64,000 nt of DNA from Malonomonas sp036526255 (GTDB lineage Bacteria > Desulfobacterota > Desulfuromonadia > Desulfuromonadales > Geopsychrobacteraceae). Both the position numbers and the translations under genes were made by a program. This document shows, piece by piece, positions 7,857-16,291 of this stretch. A model generated the notes under the pieces. It did no database searches. It saw only the letters and a program-made list of their open reading frames with translations, and was not told where the DNA came from. Every line of letters starts with the position of its first letter. The first letter of the stretch is position 1. The DNA is taken from assembly GCA_036526255.1 (NCBI GenBank), contig DATCYW010000030.1:12870-76869 (forward strand). The letters are read 5' to 3'.

Positions 7857-9679
7857 ACAACGAACTGCGCCTGCACGGGCTGCTCAGCAACGACATCGAA
7901 TACTTTGCCACCGCCGCCGGCTGCCGCACGGCGCACCAGCATTTCTACCAGCTGGACGAGAACGAGCTGCGCCTGTTCTCGCCCGGTAACGAACTGGTCA
8001 TCAGCGACAGCGGAATCTGCCAGGTCGGCAACGGCGGCATGTTTTGCGAATACATGTTCGGCGTCGAACAGCCGCTAGCCGACCTGACCAAACAGGGCAT
8101 CCTCAACCGACTGATCCTGCTCGGCGTCGGCTACGACCAGTCAAACCGTTTGCTGCTCTCCGGCAACCAGCAGATCGAGCTGCGTTACGAGCAGATTTTT
8201 TTCGAGGGGCACGCGGTTTACAACCACTTCTTTTTCATCGACGGACTGCAGGCCAGCGACAAACGTCAACAACAGCAGCAGATCCTCTACAAGTTGGGAA
8301 AAACCCTGAAGCGGATGGGGCAGCTCAATCAACGCGATGACTCGAAATTGACCGCTGAACTGCTGGCCGAGCTGCCGAAAGAGTGCACCATCTACCTGCT
8401 GCGGCTGATCAACACCCGCAACCGCCGGTATCAGGAAGAATTTCAGCGCCTCTATTACCAGCATCGGGCCATCCCCGAGCAGGACTACCAGACCCTGCAG
8501 CAGTATGCCGACAAGATGGAGATCGACAGCTACCAGCAGGAGCGGATCCGCATCGATGTCATGTATCGGCACCGGGACAACTACCGAATCATCGACGAAT
8601 ACAAAAAGGTGCTGATCGACTGTCACCAGTCGGGCAGAATCAACCGTCAGCAGCACGCCCGCCTGACCCGACTGAAGACCCTCTCGGTACGCAATAAAAT
8701 CCCGTCGGCGCTGTTTCACACCCTTGACGAGCGCCTGAAATCTGAACCGGACAACGCAGCCGACGAACCCAAATATATCGCCACCACCCGGCAGATCCTG
8801 CAGGGGATTTTCATCGGCGCTGAAGACCCTGAGTCAAGCATCGACAAGCAGGACGTCGTTCAACTGCTGCTAGCCAAGCGCCAGGCGTACCACAACCGCG
8901 ACCACTCCTTCGAGCAGCTGCTGCTAGAGACTGGTAAACTCTGCGATGAGCAGATCCGTGATGGTGCGCCGCTGGCGCAACTGGAGAACTTCTCCGCCAT
9001 TATCACCTTTTTCGATCGCTACGACAGCACCTCGACCAACATCAGTCAGCTGGCGTTCATGGAAAACTTCCGCCTGACCGAGAACCTGCTGCGTAGCCTG
9101 CTCGGTAACCAGCAGGTGTTCAACGACCTGGAAGCCGGCCTGTTCAACCGGCTGTTCTTTGATGAGATCTTTGCCAACAACTACCTCGGCCGCTACGGAC
9201 GCCGCAAGCTCTCCTGCCTGCGCAGGGGACTGCAGGAGATCAGCACCGACCGCGCGACCCTGCAAGAGCTGAACTACCAGATCAAGGAACTCGACGCCGA
9301 AGAACGTCTCTACAATATGGTGCTGAAAAGCACCAAAGAAAGGATCCGCAACCGCTATTCACGCTATAACACCCAGTCCGAACAGCAGCAGCTGTTCGCC
9401 GAACTGAATGATGAGCTGCTGGTTCGCGGCATCATCAGCGACCGGCTGGAGCTAGGGATCTTCAACGCCGTCGTGCACGACATCAAAAAAGAGGCGATGT
9501 ACATCCACAGCCTGCTGCCGGAGATCATCACCAGCCAGGACCGCGAGCTGCGCGAGGACTTTCTCTGCAACAGCGGCCTGGACCGCTTCTACATTGAAGA
9601 GCTGGAACGGGAATATTTCACCCTCAACCACATTGACCTGGATCAGCTGCAGCTGCTCAGAACCGGCAGCGGCGACTGA
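7853..9679 (+). CDS. Conserved protein of unknown function, 608 residues
   Basis: I do not recognise a catalytic domain. The protein has no signal peptide or membrane helix. Residues 1-130 look like a mixed alpha/beta domain (hydrophobic strands alternating with glycines). The rest is predicted to be almost wholly helical, rich in Gln, Glu, Arg, Leu and Tyr, with coiled-coil-like stretches around 135-165 and 480-530. It may match the family catalogued as TIGR04442 (large uncharacterised deltaproteobacterial proteins), which I cannot verify. Translational coupling to the PhnP-like hydrolase and a 20-base gap to the EF-G paralogue suggest a three-gene operon, perhaps RNA- or translation-linked; this is inference. 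Confidence 0.85.
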   Translation: MNNELRLHGLLSNDIEYFATAAGCRTAHQHFYQLDENELRLFSPGNELVISDSGICQVGNGGMFCEYMFGVEQPLADLTKQGILNRLILLGVGYDQSNRLLLSGNQQIELRYEQIFFEGHAVYNHFFFIDGLQASDKRQQQQQILYKLGKTLKRMGQLNQRDDSKLTAELLAELPKECTIYLLRLINTRNRRYQEEFQRLYYQHRAIPEQDYQTLQQYADKMEIDSYQQERIRIDVMYRHRDNYRIIDEYKKVLIDCHQSGRINRQQHARLTRLKTLSVRNKIPSALFHTLDERLKSEPDNAADEPKYIATTRQILQGIFIGAEDPESSIDKQDVVQLLLAKRQAYHNRDHSFEQLLLETGKLCDEQIRDGAPLAQLENFSAIITFFDRYDSTSTNISQLAFMENFRLTENLLRSLLGNQQVFNDLEAGLFNRLFFDEIFANNYLGRYGRRKLSCLRRGLQEISTDRATLQELNYQIKELDAEERLYNMVLKSTKERIRNRYSRYNTQSEQQQLFAELNDELLVRGIISDRLELGIFNAVVHDIKKEAMYIHSLLPEIITSQDRELREDFLCNSGLDRFYIEELEREYFTLNHIDLDQLQLLRTGSGD

Positions 9680-9699
9680 TCAACACCGGGGGAATCCTT

Positions 9700-11763
9700 A
9701 TGGCTGATGTTAACCGCAGGCAGATCCGCAACTTCGGCATCATCTCGCATATCGACGCCGGAAAGACCACGGTTTCCGAACGGATCCTCTTCTACACCGG
9801 CGAAATCCACAAGATGGGCGAAGTTCACGACGGCATGGCGGTCATGGACTGGATGGAGCAGGAGCAGCAGCGCGGCATCACCATCACCGCCACCGCCACC
9901 CATTGCCGCTGGCGCGACCACAGCTTCAACCTGATCGACACCCCCGGACACATCGATTTCACCATTGAAGTCGAACGCTCGTTGCGCGCCCTCGACGGCG
10001 CCGTCGCCATCTTCAGCGCCGTCGAAGGGGTCCAGCCGCAGAGCGAATCGGTCTGGCGGCAGGCCAACCGCTACCGGGTGCCACGCATCTGCCTGATCAA
10101 CAAGATGGATCGGATCGGGGCGGATCACCGCGCCGTTTTGGCCGCCATGATTGAGAAACTGCAAGCCAGACCGGTACTGCTGCAGCTGCCGCTCGGCAAC
10201 GAGGAAGCCTTCTGCGGCGTCATCGATCTGATCGAAGAGAAGGCGCTGCTGTTCAGCGAGGAGGATCAGGGGCAGACCCTGACCGAAGGCGAGATACCGG
10301 CCGAGCTGTTGCCCGAGGTGCAGCAGGCGCGCGAGCTGATTATTGAAGCGGCAGCCGATTTTGATGACAGTATTCTGAGCGATTTCCTTGAAGCCAGGCC
10401 GATCGCCGCCGAACGGCTTGTCCCGGCGCTGCGCAAAGGGGTGACCAGCTGCCGGATCACGCCGGTGCTGCTCGGCTCGGCGCTGCGCAATAAAGGAATC
10501 CAGCCGCTGCTCAACGCGATCTGCGACCTGCTGCCATCCCCTCTCGACATCCCGCTGATCGACGCCATCCGACTCGACACAGAAGAGAAGCAACCGCTGG
10601 AACCGGATCCGGCTGGAACGCTCTGCGCGCTGGCGTTTAAAGTTCTGGCCGATGACGGACGCAAACTGACCTACCTGCGACTTTATTCCGGCAGTCTGAA
10701 ACCGGGCGACACGGTTTACAACAGCCGCACGCGCGGCGAAGAGAAGGTCGCCCGCATGTTCCGCATGCATTCACACAAGCGGGAACGGATCGACCGGGCC
10801 ATCGCCGGTGACATCATCACCGCCACCGGCCTGAAAAATGTTCTGACCGGCGACACCATCAGCCTGCTGGCCACACCGCTGCAGCTGCCCGGCCTCGATT
10901 ATCCCGAGCCGGTGGTCTCCCTGGCGGTGGAGGCAAAAACCGTCGATGACCGTGACAAACTGCAGCCGGCGCTGGAAAAACTGCAGTGGGAAGACCCGAC
11001 CTTTCGGGTCAAGGAAGATCCAGAGACCGGCCAGACCCTGTTGACCGGGATGGGCGAACTGCATCTGGAGGTGATTGTCCAGCGGTTGCAGAGCGATTTT
11101 GGTGTCAGCACGCAGACCGGCCGCCCACAGGTGGTCTACCGCGAAACCATCGGCAAGACAGTCAAGCAGCACGAGCGCTTTGAACGGGAGATCGACGGCA
11201 AACTGCAACTGGGAGAAGTGACGCTGCAGATCACACCGAAAGAGAATCGCAGCGGGCTGAGCATCGAGATTGCGCCAGCGGCGCTGCAACAGTGGCCGCC
11301 GGAACAGACCGCGCAACTGCAGGAGAAGCTGGCCGCAGCGTGTCAGTCCGGACCGATTGCCGGCTACCCGCTGACTGATCTGCAACTGACCCTGCTCGAC
11401 GCCCCATTCGAACCGGGCCGAACCACCGATCTCGGCGTTTCGGCGGCCATCAGCCGGGCGGCCTACCAAGCCCTGCGGATCGCCAAGCCGACCCTGCTGG
11501 AGCCGGTCATGACGCTGGAATTGACCGCCCCGGCCGATTTCACCGGGCGGGTCATGGGGAGTCTGCAGCAGAAACGCGGGCAGGTTGAGGGGGTCACAAC
11601 ACGACCGGGGCAGGATGTCATCCGCGCCCGGGTGCCGCTACTGGAAATGTTCGGCTACATGACCGAACTGCGCAGCGCCACCAAAGGCAAAGGAGGGTTC
11701 ACGATGGAATTCTCCCACTTTGCCCAGGCACCGGTGGAAACCTTGAAAAAGTTCGGTATTTAA
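9700..11763 (+). CDS. Elongation factor G paralogue (EF-G2-like translational GTPase)
   Basis: A 687-residue translational GTPase. The G motifs are intact: SHIDAGKTT (16-24), RGITI, DTPGH and NKMD. The EF-G order of domains II-V follows. Domain IV lacks the usual GGSGQ-type segment; the frame reads HERFEREIDGKLQLGEV at that place, which marks a divergent paralogue rather than the main fusA. It is not in a str (rpsL-rpsG-fusA-tuf) operon. The role may be translocation under special conditions or ribosome recycling, as for other second EF-Gs. AGAATT-rich sequence follows with no clear terminator. Start is ATG with GGGGGAA upstream. Confidence 0.9.
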   Translation: MADVNRRQIRNFGIISHIDAGKTTVSERILFYTGEIHKMGEVHDGMAVMDWMEQEQQRGITITATATHCRWRDHSFNLIDTPGHIDFTIEVERSLRALDGAVAIFSAVEGVQPQSESVWRQANRYRVPRICLINKMDRIGADHRAVLAAMIEKLQARPVLLQLPLGNEEAFCGVIDLIEEKALLFSEEDQGQTLTEGEIPAELLPEVQQARELIIEAAADFDDSILSDFLEARPIAAERLVPALRKGVTSCRITPVLLGSALRNKGIQPLLNAICDLLPSPLDIPLIDAIRLDTEEKQPLEPDPAGTLCALAFKVLADDGRKLTYLRLYSGSLKPGDTVYNSRTRGEEKVARMFRMHSHKRERIDRAIAGDIITATGLKNVLTGDTISLLATPLQLPGLDYPEPVVSLAVEAKTVDDRDKLQPALEKLQWEDPTFRVKEDPETGQTLLTGMGELHLEVIVQRLQSDFGVSTQTGRPQVVYRETIGKTVKQHERFEREIDGKLQLGEVTLQITPKENRSGLSIEIAPAALQQWPPEQTAQLQEKLAAACQSGPIAGYPLTDLQLTLLDAPFEPGRTTDLGVSAAISRAAYQALRIAKPTLLEPVMTLELTAPADFTGRVMGSLQQKRGQVEGVTTRPGQDVIRARVPLLEMFGYMTELRSATKGKGGFTMEFSHFAQAPVETLKKFGI

Positions 11764-11846
11764 GAATTTAGCGTTCAGTTTTAAGAGATGTTCTTTTTTA
11801 GAACAAACCCGTCAACCTCGAACCCAAGCAAATCAAAGCGCACAGA

Positions 11847-12206
11847 TCAGTAGTCTTTGAGCACCGCATGCCCCTGCGCCACCAGCATGTCGTTGACGTT
11901 GCGCCACTGCTGGTTCAGGGCATCGAACAACCAGATTTCGGCCAGATAGCGGCCGTATTTCCCCTGATCGTCCCGCAGGGTCTGAACCACAATCCGCTTG
12001 TCGAGAATCAGCCCACGCAGGTAATCGCGCGACGCCCGTCCCGCCTCCAGTTCGGCGCCGCGCATCTCAGGTGCGTTGATCCGGTGCAGTCGCAAGGTCT
12101 CGGTCATTTTCCAGACTCCGAAGCCAAGGTCGAGATTGACCTTACAGGTATCACCGTCGTAAACCGAAACCACATCGGCCCGGTAAAAATAACGCTTCTC
12201 TTCCAT
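11847..12206 (-). CDS. Thermonuclease (SNase-like) family protein
   Basis: A 119-residue OB-fold nuclease domain. Staphylococcal nuclease residues are matched: D19 in VYDGDT (D21), R39 in LRLHR (R35), E47 in NAPEM (E43) and R86 in GKYGR (R87), so calcium-dependent phosphodiesterase chemistry is plausible. The protein is shorter than secreted nucleases and shows no signal peptide, so it may be intracellular or part of a DNA/RNA-handling role. Adjacent same-strand gene is the ABC-F ATPase 81 bases upstream. Confidence 0.88.
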   Translation of the reverse strand: MEEKRYFYRADVVSVYDGDTCKVNLDLGFGVWKMTETLRLHRINAPEMRGAELEAGRASRDYLRGLILDKRIVVQTLRDDQGKYGRYLAEIWLFDALNQQWRNVNDMLVAQGHAVLKDY

Positions 12207-12287
12207 GCTTGCCTCCCGCTGTCGTTTCAGCTGTTAATGAAACAAGGATAGCGGATCAGACCAAATTTGCGAATCTTTACCGAGGGT

Positions 12288-13922
12288 TTAGGCAGCGCGA
12301 TGATCGCGGCCGGTTTTGCGCAGGTAGTATTCGTAATCCCCTTCATAGGCGATCATTCTGCCGTGGTCGATCTCGAACACCCGGCCGACCAGCGAACGCA
12401 GAAAATGCCGGTCGTGACTGACCAGCAGCAGCGTGCCGGTGAAGTCCTGCAGCGCCGCCAGCAGCACCTCGCGCGACTGGATATCCAGGTGGTTGGTCGG
12501 CTCATCCAGAATCAGCAGATTGAGTGGTCGCCCCAGCAGGGTTGCCAGCACCAGCCGCGACTTCTCGCCGCCGGAGAGCTTGTCGACCCGTTTGTCAACA
12601 TCGTCCCCCTGAAACAGGAAGGCCGCGCAGAGATTACGCAGAACGCCGATGGTCTGTAACGGCAGCGCGTCCTGCACCGTCTCGAAAACGGTCTTTTTCG
12701 GATCGAGCAGTTCCATCGAATGCTGACTGAAATAACCGGGATGGACATTGGCGCCGATCGTGACACTGCCGGCGGTCGGTTCGGTCTGCCCGGCCAGGGT
12801 TTTTAAAAAGGTCGATTTACCTGCGCCGTTGACCCCGACCACCGCGATCTTTTCGCCGCGCCGCACCATCCCTGAAATGCCCGAGAATACCGGCTTTTCA
12901 CCGCCATCGTCCAGCGACCAGACCTTGGCCAAGCCATCGACCGCGATCACGTCATCACCGCTGCGCGGCGGTTCGACAAACGAGAACCTAACGACCTTCT
13001 GCTCCGGCGGCAGTTCGATCCGCTCAATCTTTTCCAGCTTTTTCACCCGCGACTGTACTTGCGCCGCATGCGAAGCGCGGGCGGCAAAGCGGGAGATAAA
13101 CTCCTCTTCTTTGGCCAGCATCTCCTGCTGACGTCGGTGACTGGCCAGCAGTTGCTCGCGACGGATTTCCCGCTCGCGCAGGTAAAAATCATAATTGCCG
13201 CCATAGCTGGTGATGTTGCCCCCGCCGACCTCGACAATCCGGCCGACCAGTCGATTCATGAAGTCGCGGTCGTGACTGGTCATCACCAGCGCGCCCTTAT
13301 ATTCGTCGGCCAGCCAACTTTCCAGCCAGATGATCGATTCGACATCCAGGTGGTTGGTCGGTTCGTCAAGCAGCAGCACGTCTGGATTCAGCGTCAGAAT
13401 CCTTGCCAGGGCGATGCGCATTTTCCAGCCACCGCTGAACGATTCGACTGGCCGAACATAGTCGTCCGGGCCGATGCCGAGCCCGGTCAAGACCGCCTGG
13501 GCGCGATTCTCCAGATCGTAACCACCGCGATGCTCAAACTCCTGCTGGACATCACCGTAACGCTCGAGCAGTGCGGTCATAACGCTATCATCCAGCGGTT
13601 CGCACATCTGTGCTTCCATCTGTTTGATCTGCTCCCCCAGCGCGACCGTCGCTTCTGACGCGGCAACAACTTCGTCCAGCGCGCTGCGCCCGGACATGTC
13701 GCCGACATCCTGTGAAAAGTAACCGATCACGGTTTTCTTGCTGCAGCTGATATCGCCGGAATCAACCGTCTCTTCCCCGGTGATCAGGCGAAAGATCGTC
13801 GACTTGCCGGCGCCGTTGGGGCCGACCAGCCCGGTGCGGCTGCCGGAAAGAATCTGGAAACTGGCATTTTTGAACAGCACCCGGTTGCCGTGCTGCTTGC
13901 TGATATCGGTCAGATGGATCAT
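12288..13922 (-). CDS. ABC-F family ATP-binding protein
   Basis: A soluble 544-residue protein with two ABC ATPase domains and no membrane segment. Walker A motifs are GPNGAGKS and GVNGAGKS, signatures SGGWKMRIALARIL and SGGEKSRLVLATLL, and both Walker B regions read LLDEPTNHLD or LILDEPTNHLD. A charged linker with coiled-coil character separates the domains (~240-320), the P-site tRNA interaction motif of ABC-F proteins. These act on ribosomes (EttA, Uup, YbiT, YheS types); the subtype is not clear. Start at 13922 (ATG ATC CAT) was preferred because the upstream extension to 14165 overlaps the dcuB terminator region and looks non-coding. Confidence 0.92.
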   Translation of the reverse strand: MIHLTDISKQHGNRVLFKNASFQILSGSRTGLVGPNGAGKSTIFRLITGEETVDSGDISCSKKTVIGYFSQDVGDMSGRSALDEVVAASEATVALGEQIKQMEAQMCEPLDDSVMTALLERYGDVQQEFEHRGGYDLENRAQAVLTGLGIGPDDYVRPVESFSGGWKMRIALARILTLNPDVLLLDEPTNHLDVESIIWLESWLADEYKGALVMTSHDRDFMNRLVGRIVEVGGGNITSYGGNYDFYLREREIRREQLLASHRRQQEMLAKEEEFISRFAARASHAAQVQSRVKKLEKIERIELPPEQKVVRFSFVEPPRSGDDVIAVDGLAKVWSLDDGGEKPVFSGISGMVRRGEKIAVVGVNGAGKSTFLKTLAGQTEPTAGSVTIGANVHPGYFSQHSMELLDPKKTVFETVQDALPLQTIGVLRNLCAAFLFQGDDVDKRVDKLSGGEKSRLVLATLLGRPLNLLILDEPTNHLDIQSREVLLAALQDFTGTLLLVSHDRHFLRSLVGRVFEIDHGRMIAYEGDYEYYLRKTGRDHRAA

Positions 13923-14000
13923 CTTGCTCCCTCGCATGAAAAAGTCACGCACTGTTAGCATCTTGCAAATCCGGGGGCAAGAAAAAAGGCAAGCGGTAAA

Positions 14001-14040
14001 AGACAAAAACAGCAGCCACCCGGTTAAAGGTGGCCGCTGT
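14001..14040 (-). terminator. Terminator of dcuB
   Basis: On the minus strand ACAGCGGCCACC pairs with GGTGGCTGCTGT (one G-T pair), followed by TTTTTGTCTTTT. It lies 29 bases after the dcuB stop. Confidence 0.88.
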
Positions 14041-14068
14041 AAAACTGCCGACGGTTCAAGCTGTGAGT

Positions 14069-15397
14069 TTAACCCAACAGCAACATCCCCAGGGCGTAGC
14101 CGACCAGGCAGGCGGTGATCACGCCGATCAGGCCCGGCACCATGAAGCTGTGGTTGAAATACCACTTACCGATTCTGGTTGTCCCCGAAGTATCGAAGTT
14201 GACCGTCGCGATATCGGACGGATAGTTGGGGATGAAAAAGTACCCGTAACAGGATGGCATGATACCGATCAGCAGCGCCGGCGGCAGACCGAGTGCCAGA
14301 CCGACCGGCAGCATCATCCGGCAGGTCGCGGCTTGGCTGTTGACCACCACCGAGACAATAAACATCGCCAGCGCGAAGGTCCAGGGGTAGGCGGTAACCA
14401 TTTCGGTGATCCCGCCCTGAAAGCTGGGCAGGGCGAATTTGAAATAGGTGTCGCTCATCCAGGCGATACCGAAGATGGCGATCGCGGCCACCATCCCCGA
14501 CTTGAAAACGACACCTTCAGGAACCTTGGAGGTTTTGGTCTTGGTCGCCAGCAGGATGATGCCACCGAAAGCCAGCATCATCATCTGGATGATGACCGCC
14601 ATGCTGATCGGCTTGCTCCCTTCGCTCAGGGTCCGGATGCTCGGAACCATGGCGATCACAACAATCACGCCGAGCGCCAGCAGGAACAGCAACACGGCGT
14701 TACGCGCGGATTTGGGCAGCTTTTCATCCAGAGTGGTGGCGGTGGTTTCCTCGATCCGCTTTTTCCAGGTGGGATCCTGCAGACGCTGCTGATATTCCGG
14801 ATCGTCGGCCAGTTCCAGTCCACGGCGCATGCTATAGAGCGACATCATCAGGGTGCCGATCAGGGTCGACGGGATGGTAACCGAGAGGATCGACAGCAGC
14901 GTGATGTCCGGCGCGATGTCCGTCATCTGCGACAGATAATAGACCACTGCGGCTGAAATCGGGCTGGCGGTAATCCCCAGTTGCGAGGCGACCGAAGCGG
15001 ACGCCATCGGCCGTTCCGGGCGGATACCGTTTTTCAGGGCGACATCACCGATGATCGGCATGATCGAATAAACCGCGTGACCGGTACCGAGCATAAAGGT
15101 CATGGTATAGGTAACCAGCGGGCCCAGCATTGTCACCATTTTCGGCTTCGAGCGCAGAATCCGCTCGGCGACCTGCAGCATGTACTTGAGACCGCCAGCC
15201 GCTTCGAGAATCGCGGCGCAGGTGACCACCGCGAGAATGATCAGCATGACGGTGATCGGCGGGCTGGTCGGCGGCATTTTGAAGACGAACACTTCGATGG
15301 CCAGACCGATGCCGGACACCACGCCAAGACCGATGCCGCCGTAACGGCTACCCAGATAGAGCATTAACAGCAGAAAAAGAAACTGAATGTAGAGCAT
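14069..15397 (-). CDS. dcuB: Anaerobic C4-dicarboxylate transporter, DcuA/DcuB family
   Basis: A 442-residue inner-membrane carrier with 10-12 hydrophobic segments. The family signature region GTGHAVYSIMPIIGDVA and the following ASQLGITASPISAAVVYY are conserved. Dcu carriers exchange fumarate, malate or aspartate for succinate during anaerobic growth. The DcuS/DcuR-type pair immediately upstream supports dicarboxylate control. AAGGAG lies nine bases before the ATG and is part of a large leader stem (see leader feature). DcuA versus DcuB cannot be separated by eye; adjacency to the regulators favours DcuB. Confidence 0.9.
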   Translation of the reverse strand: MLYIQFLFLLLMLYLGSRYGGIGLGVVSGIGLAIEVFVFKMPPTSPPITVMLIILAVVTCAAILEAAGGLKYMLQVAERILRSKPKMVTMLGPLVTYTMTFMLGTGHAVYSIMPIIGDVALKNGIRPERPMASASVASQLGITASPISAAVVYYLSQMTDIAPDITLLSILSVTIPSTLIGTLMMSLYSMRRGLELADDPEYQQRLQDPTWKKRIEETTATTLDEKLPKSARNAVLLFLLALGVIVVIAMVPSIRTLSEGSKPISMAVIIQMMMLAFGGIILLATKTKTSKVPEGVVFKSGMVAAIAIFGIAWMSDTYFKFALPSFQGGITEMVTAYPWTFALAMFIVSVVVNSQAATCRMMLPVGLALGLPPALLIGIMPSCYGYFFIPNYPSDIATVNFDTSGTTRIGKWYFNHSFMVPGLIGVITACLVGYALGMLLLG

Positions 15398-15399
15398 AG

Positions 15400-15464
15400 A
15401 GAGACTCCTTAAGAGATGAGGTTGACGTCGGTACGACGCAACGGAAACGACTTAAGGAGACTCT
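15400..15464 (-). promoter_or_regulatory. Structured leader that can bury the dcuB ribosome binding site
   Basis: On the minus strand AGAGTCTCCTTAAG (15464-15451) can pair with CTTAAGGAGTCTCT (15413-15400), 13 of 14 bases, and the second arm contains the dcuB ribosome site. Inside, GTTGCGTCG (15442-15434) pairs with CGACGTCAAC (15430-15421) with one bulged T and a TAC loop. No T-run follows, so this looks like control of translation, not termination. Confidence 0.6.
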
Positions 15465-15489
15465 AATCAAGAGCTGACGGGCTGTATAT

Positions 15490-15519
15490 ATTATGAGGTT
15501 AAAAAGAATTTATTCTTTT
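15490..15519 (-). promoter_or_regulatory. dcuB promoter region with an 18-bp palindrome
   Basis: AAAAGAATTTATTCTTTT (15502-15519) is a perfect inverted repeat. A CATAAT -10 box (minus strand, 15490-15495) places the -35 position inside the palindrome, where no good -35 sequence exists. This is the geometry of an activator-dependent promoter, and DcuR is the obvious candidate. Confidence 0.5.
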
Positions 15520-15586
15520 CTGGTGATTTTGCTGATTGTGCTCACGGGGCAATCTGGAGGCAAAGCGGCTGAAAACGTGTCAATCA

Positions 15587-16279
15587 TCAGCTGACCCGCA
15601 GGTAGCGCCTCTCAGGACGCCCGACCACGCCGTAGATCAGGTCGGCCTGCAGAAACCCTTCGCTGGCCAGAAACTCCAGATAACGACGCGCCGTTGAACG
15701 ACTGATACCGACCTCTTTGCCGACCTCCTCGGCGTTGAGGCTGGTGCGCTGCCGGTCGGCAAACACCTGGCGCACCTTGGTCAGCGTCAGCGCGTCGATC
15801 CCCTTGGGAATGGCGCCGCTTGTCGACTCACTGGCCCGCTGAGCGTGCAGCAAACGGTCAACGTCCTTCTGCTCAAGCGCGCCGCCGGATTGCAGTTGCT
15901 GAAAGTACTCGTAAAACTTCTGCAGCGACTCCTGAAAGCGCGGAAAAAACACCGGCTTGATGATGTAATCGAACACCCCGCCGCGCAGCGCCTCCTGCAG
16001 TGAGGCCATCTCGCGCGCCGCGGTGATCAGAATCACATCGCAGGGCTGTTCGCTGCTACGGATCCGACGCAGCAGGTCCATGCCGTTCCCCTGCGGAAAG
16101 AACAGATCGAGCAGCACCAGATCGGGCTGCAGGATTTCGACCATTTCGGCGGCATCGGCAATACTGTTTGCCACCCCGACCACCTCGAACTGCGGCAACT
16201 TTTCGACAAAGCGCTGATGCAGTTCCGAAATCCGCATATCATCATCGACCACCAGCACTCTAATTTTAGGGATATCCAT
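15587..16279 (-). CDS. Response regulator, DcuR/CitB family
   Basis: A 230-residue two-component response regulator. The receiver domain has the acidic pair D12/D13 and phospho-acceptor D58 in LVLLDLFFP. Residues ~165-225 form a DNA-binding domain with VGKEVGISRSTARRYLEFL, the helix-turn-helix typical of DcuR/CitB/CitT regulators. It lies 12 bases downstream of its cognate kinase and upstream of dcuB, its likely target. The predicted function is activation of dicarboxylate transport genes when the kinase detects external C4-dicarboxylates or citrate. Confidence 0.92.
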   Translation of the reverse strand: MDIPKIRVLVVDDDMRISELHQRFVEKLPQFEVVGVANSIADAAEMVEILQPDLVLLDLFFPQGNGMDLLRRIRSSEQPCDVILITAAREMASLQEALRGGVFDYIIKPVFFPRFQESLQKFYEYFQQLQSGGALEQKDVDRLLHAQRASESTSGAIPKGIDALTLTKVRQVFADRQRTSLNAEEVGKEVGISRSTARRYLEFLASEGFLQADLIYGVVGRPERRYLRVS

Positions 16280-16291
16280 GCTGAACCTTCC

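Noticed and set aside
9643..10770. 375-residue open frame antisense to the EF-G paralogue
   Set aside because: It mirrors a well-supported gene, has no recognised domain and a skewed composition; long antisense frames are common at this GC content.
11789..11805. TGTTCT-TTTTT-AGAACA as a LexA-like box or terminator after the EF-G gene
   Set aside because: The 6-bp stem is short, has no T-run after it, and lies downstream of the stop, so neither a LexA operator nor a convincing terminator.
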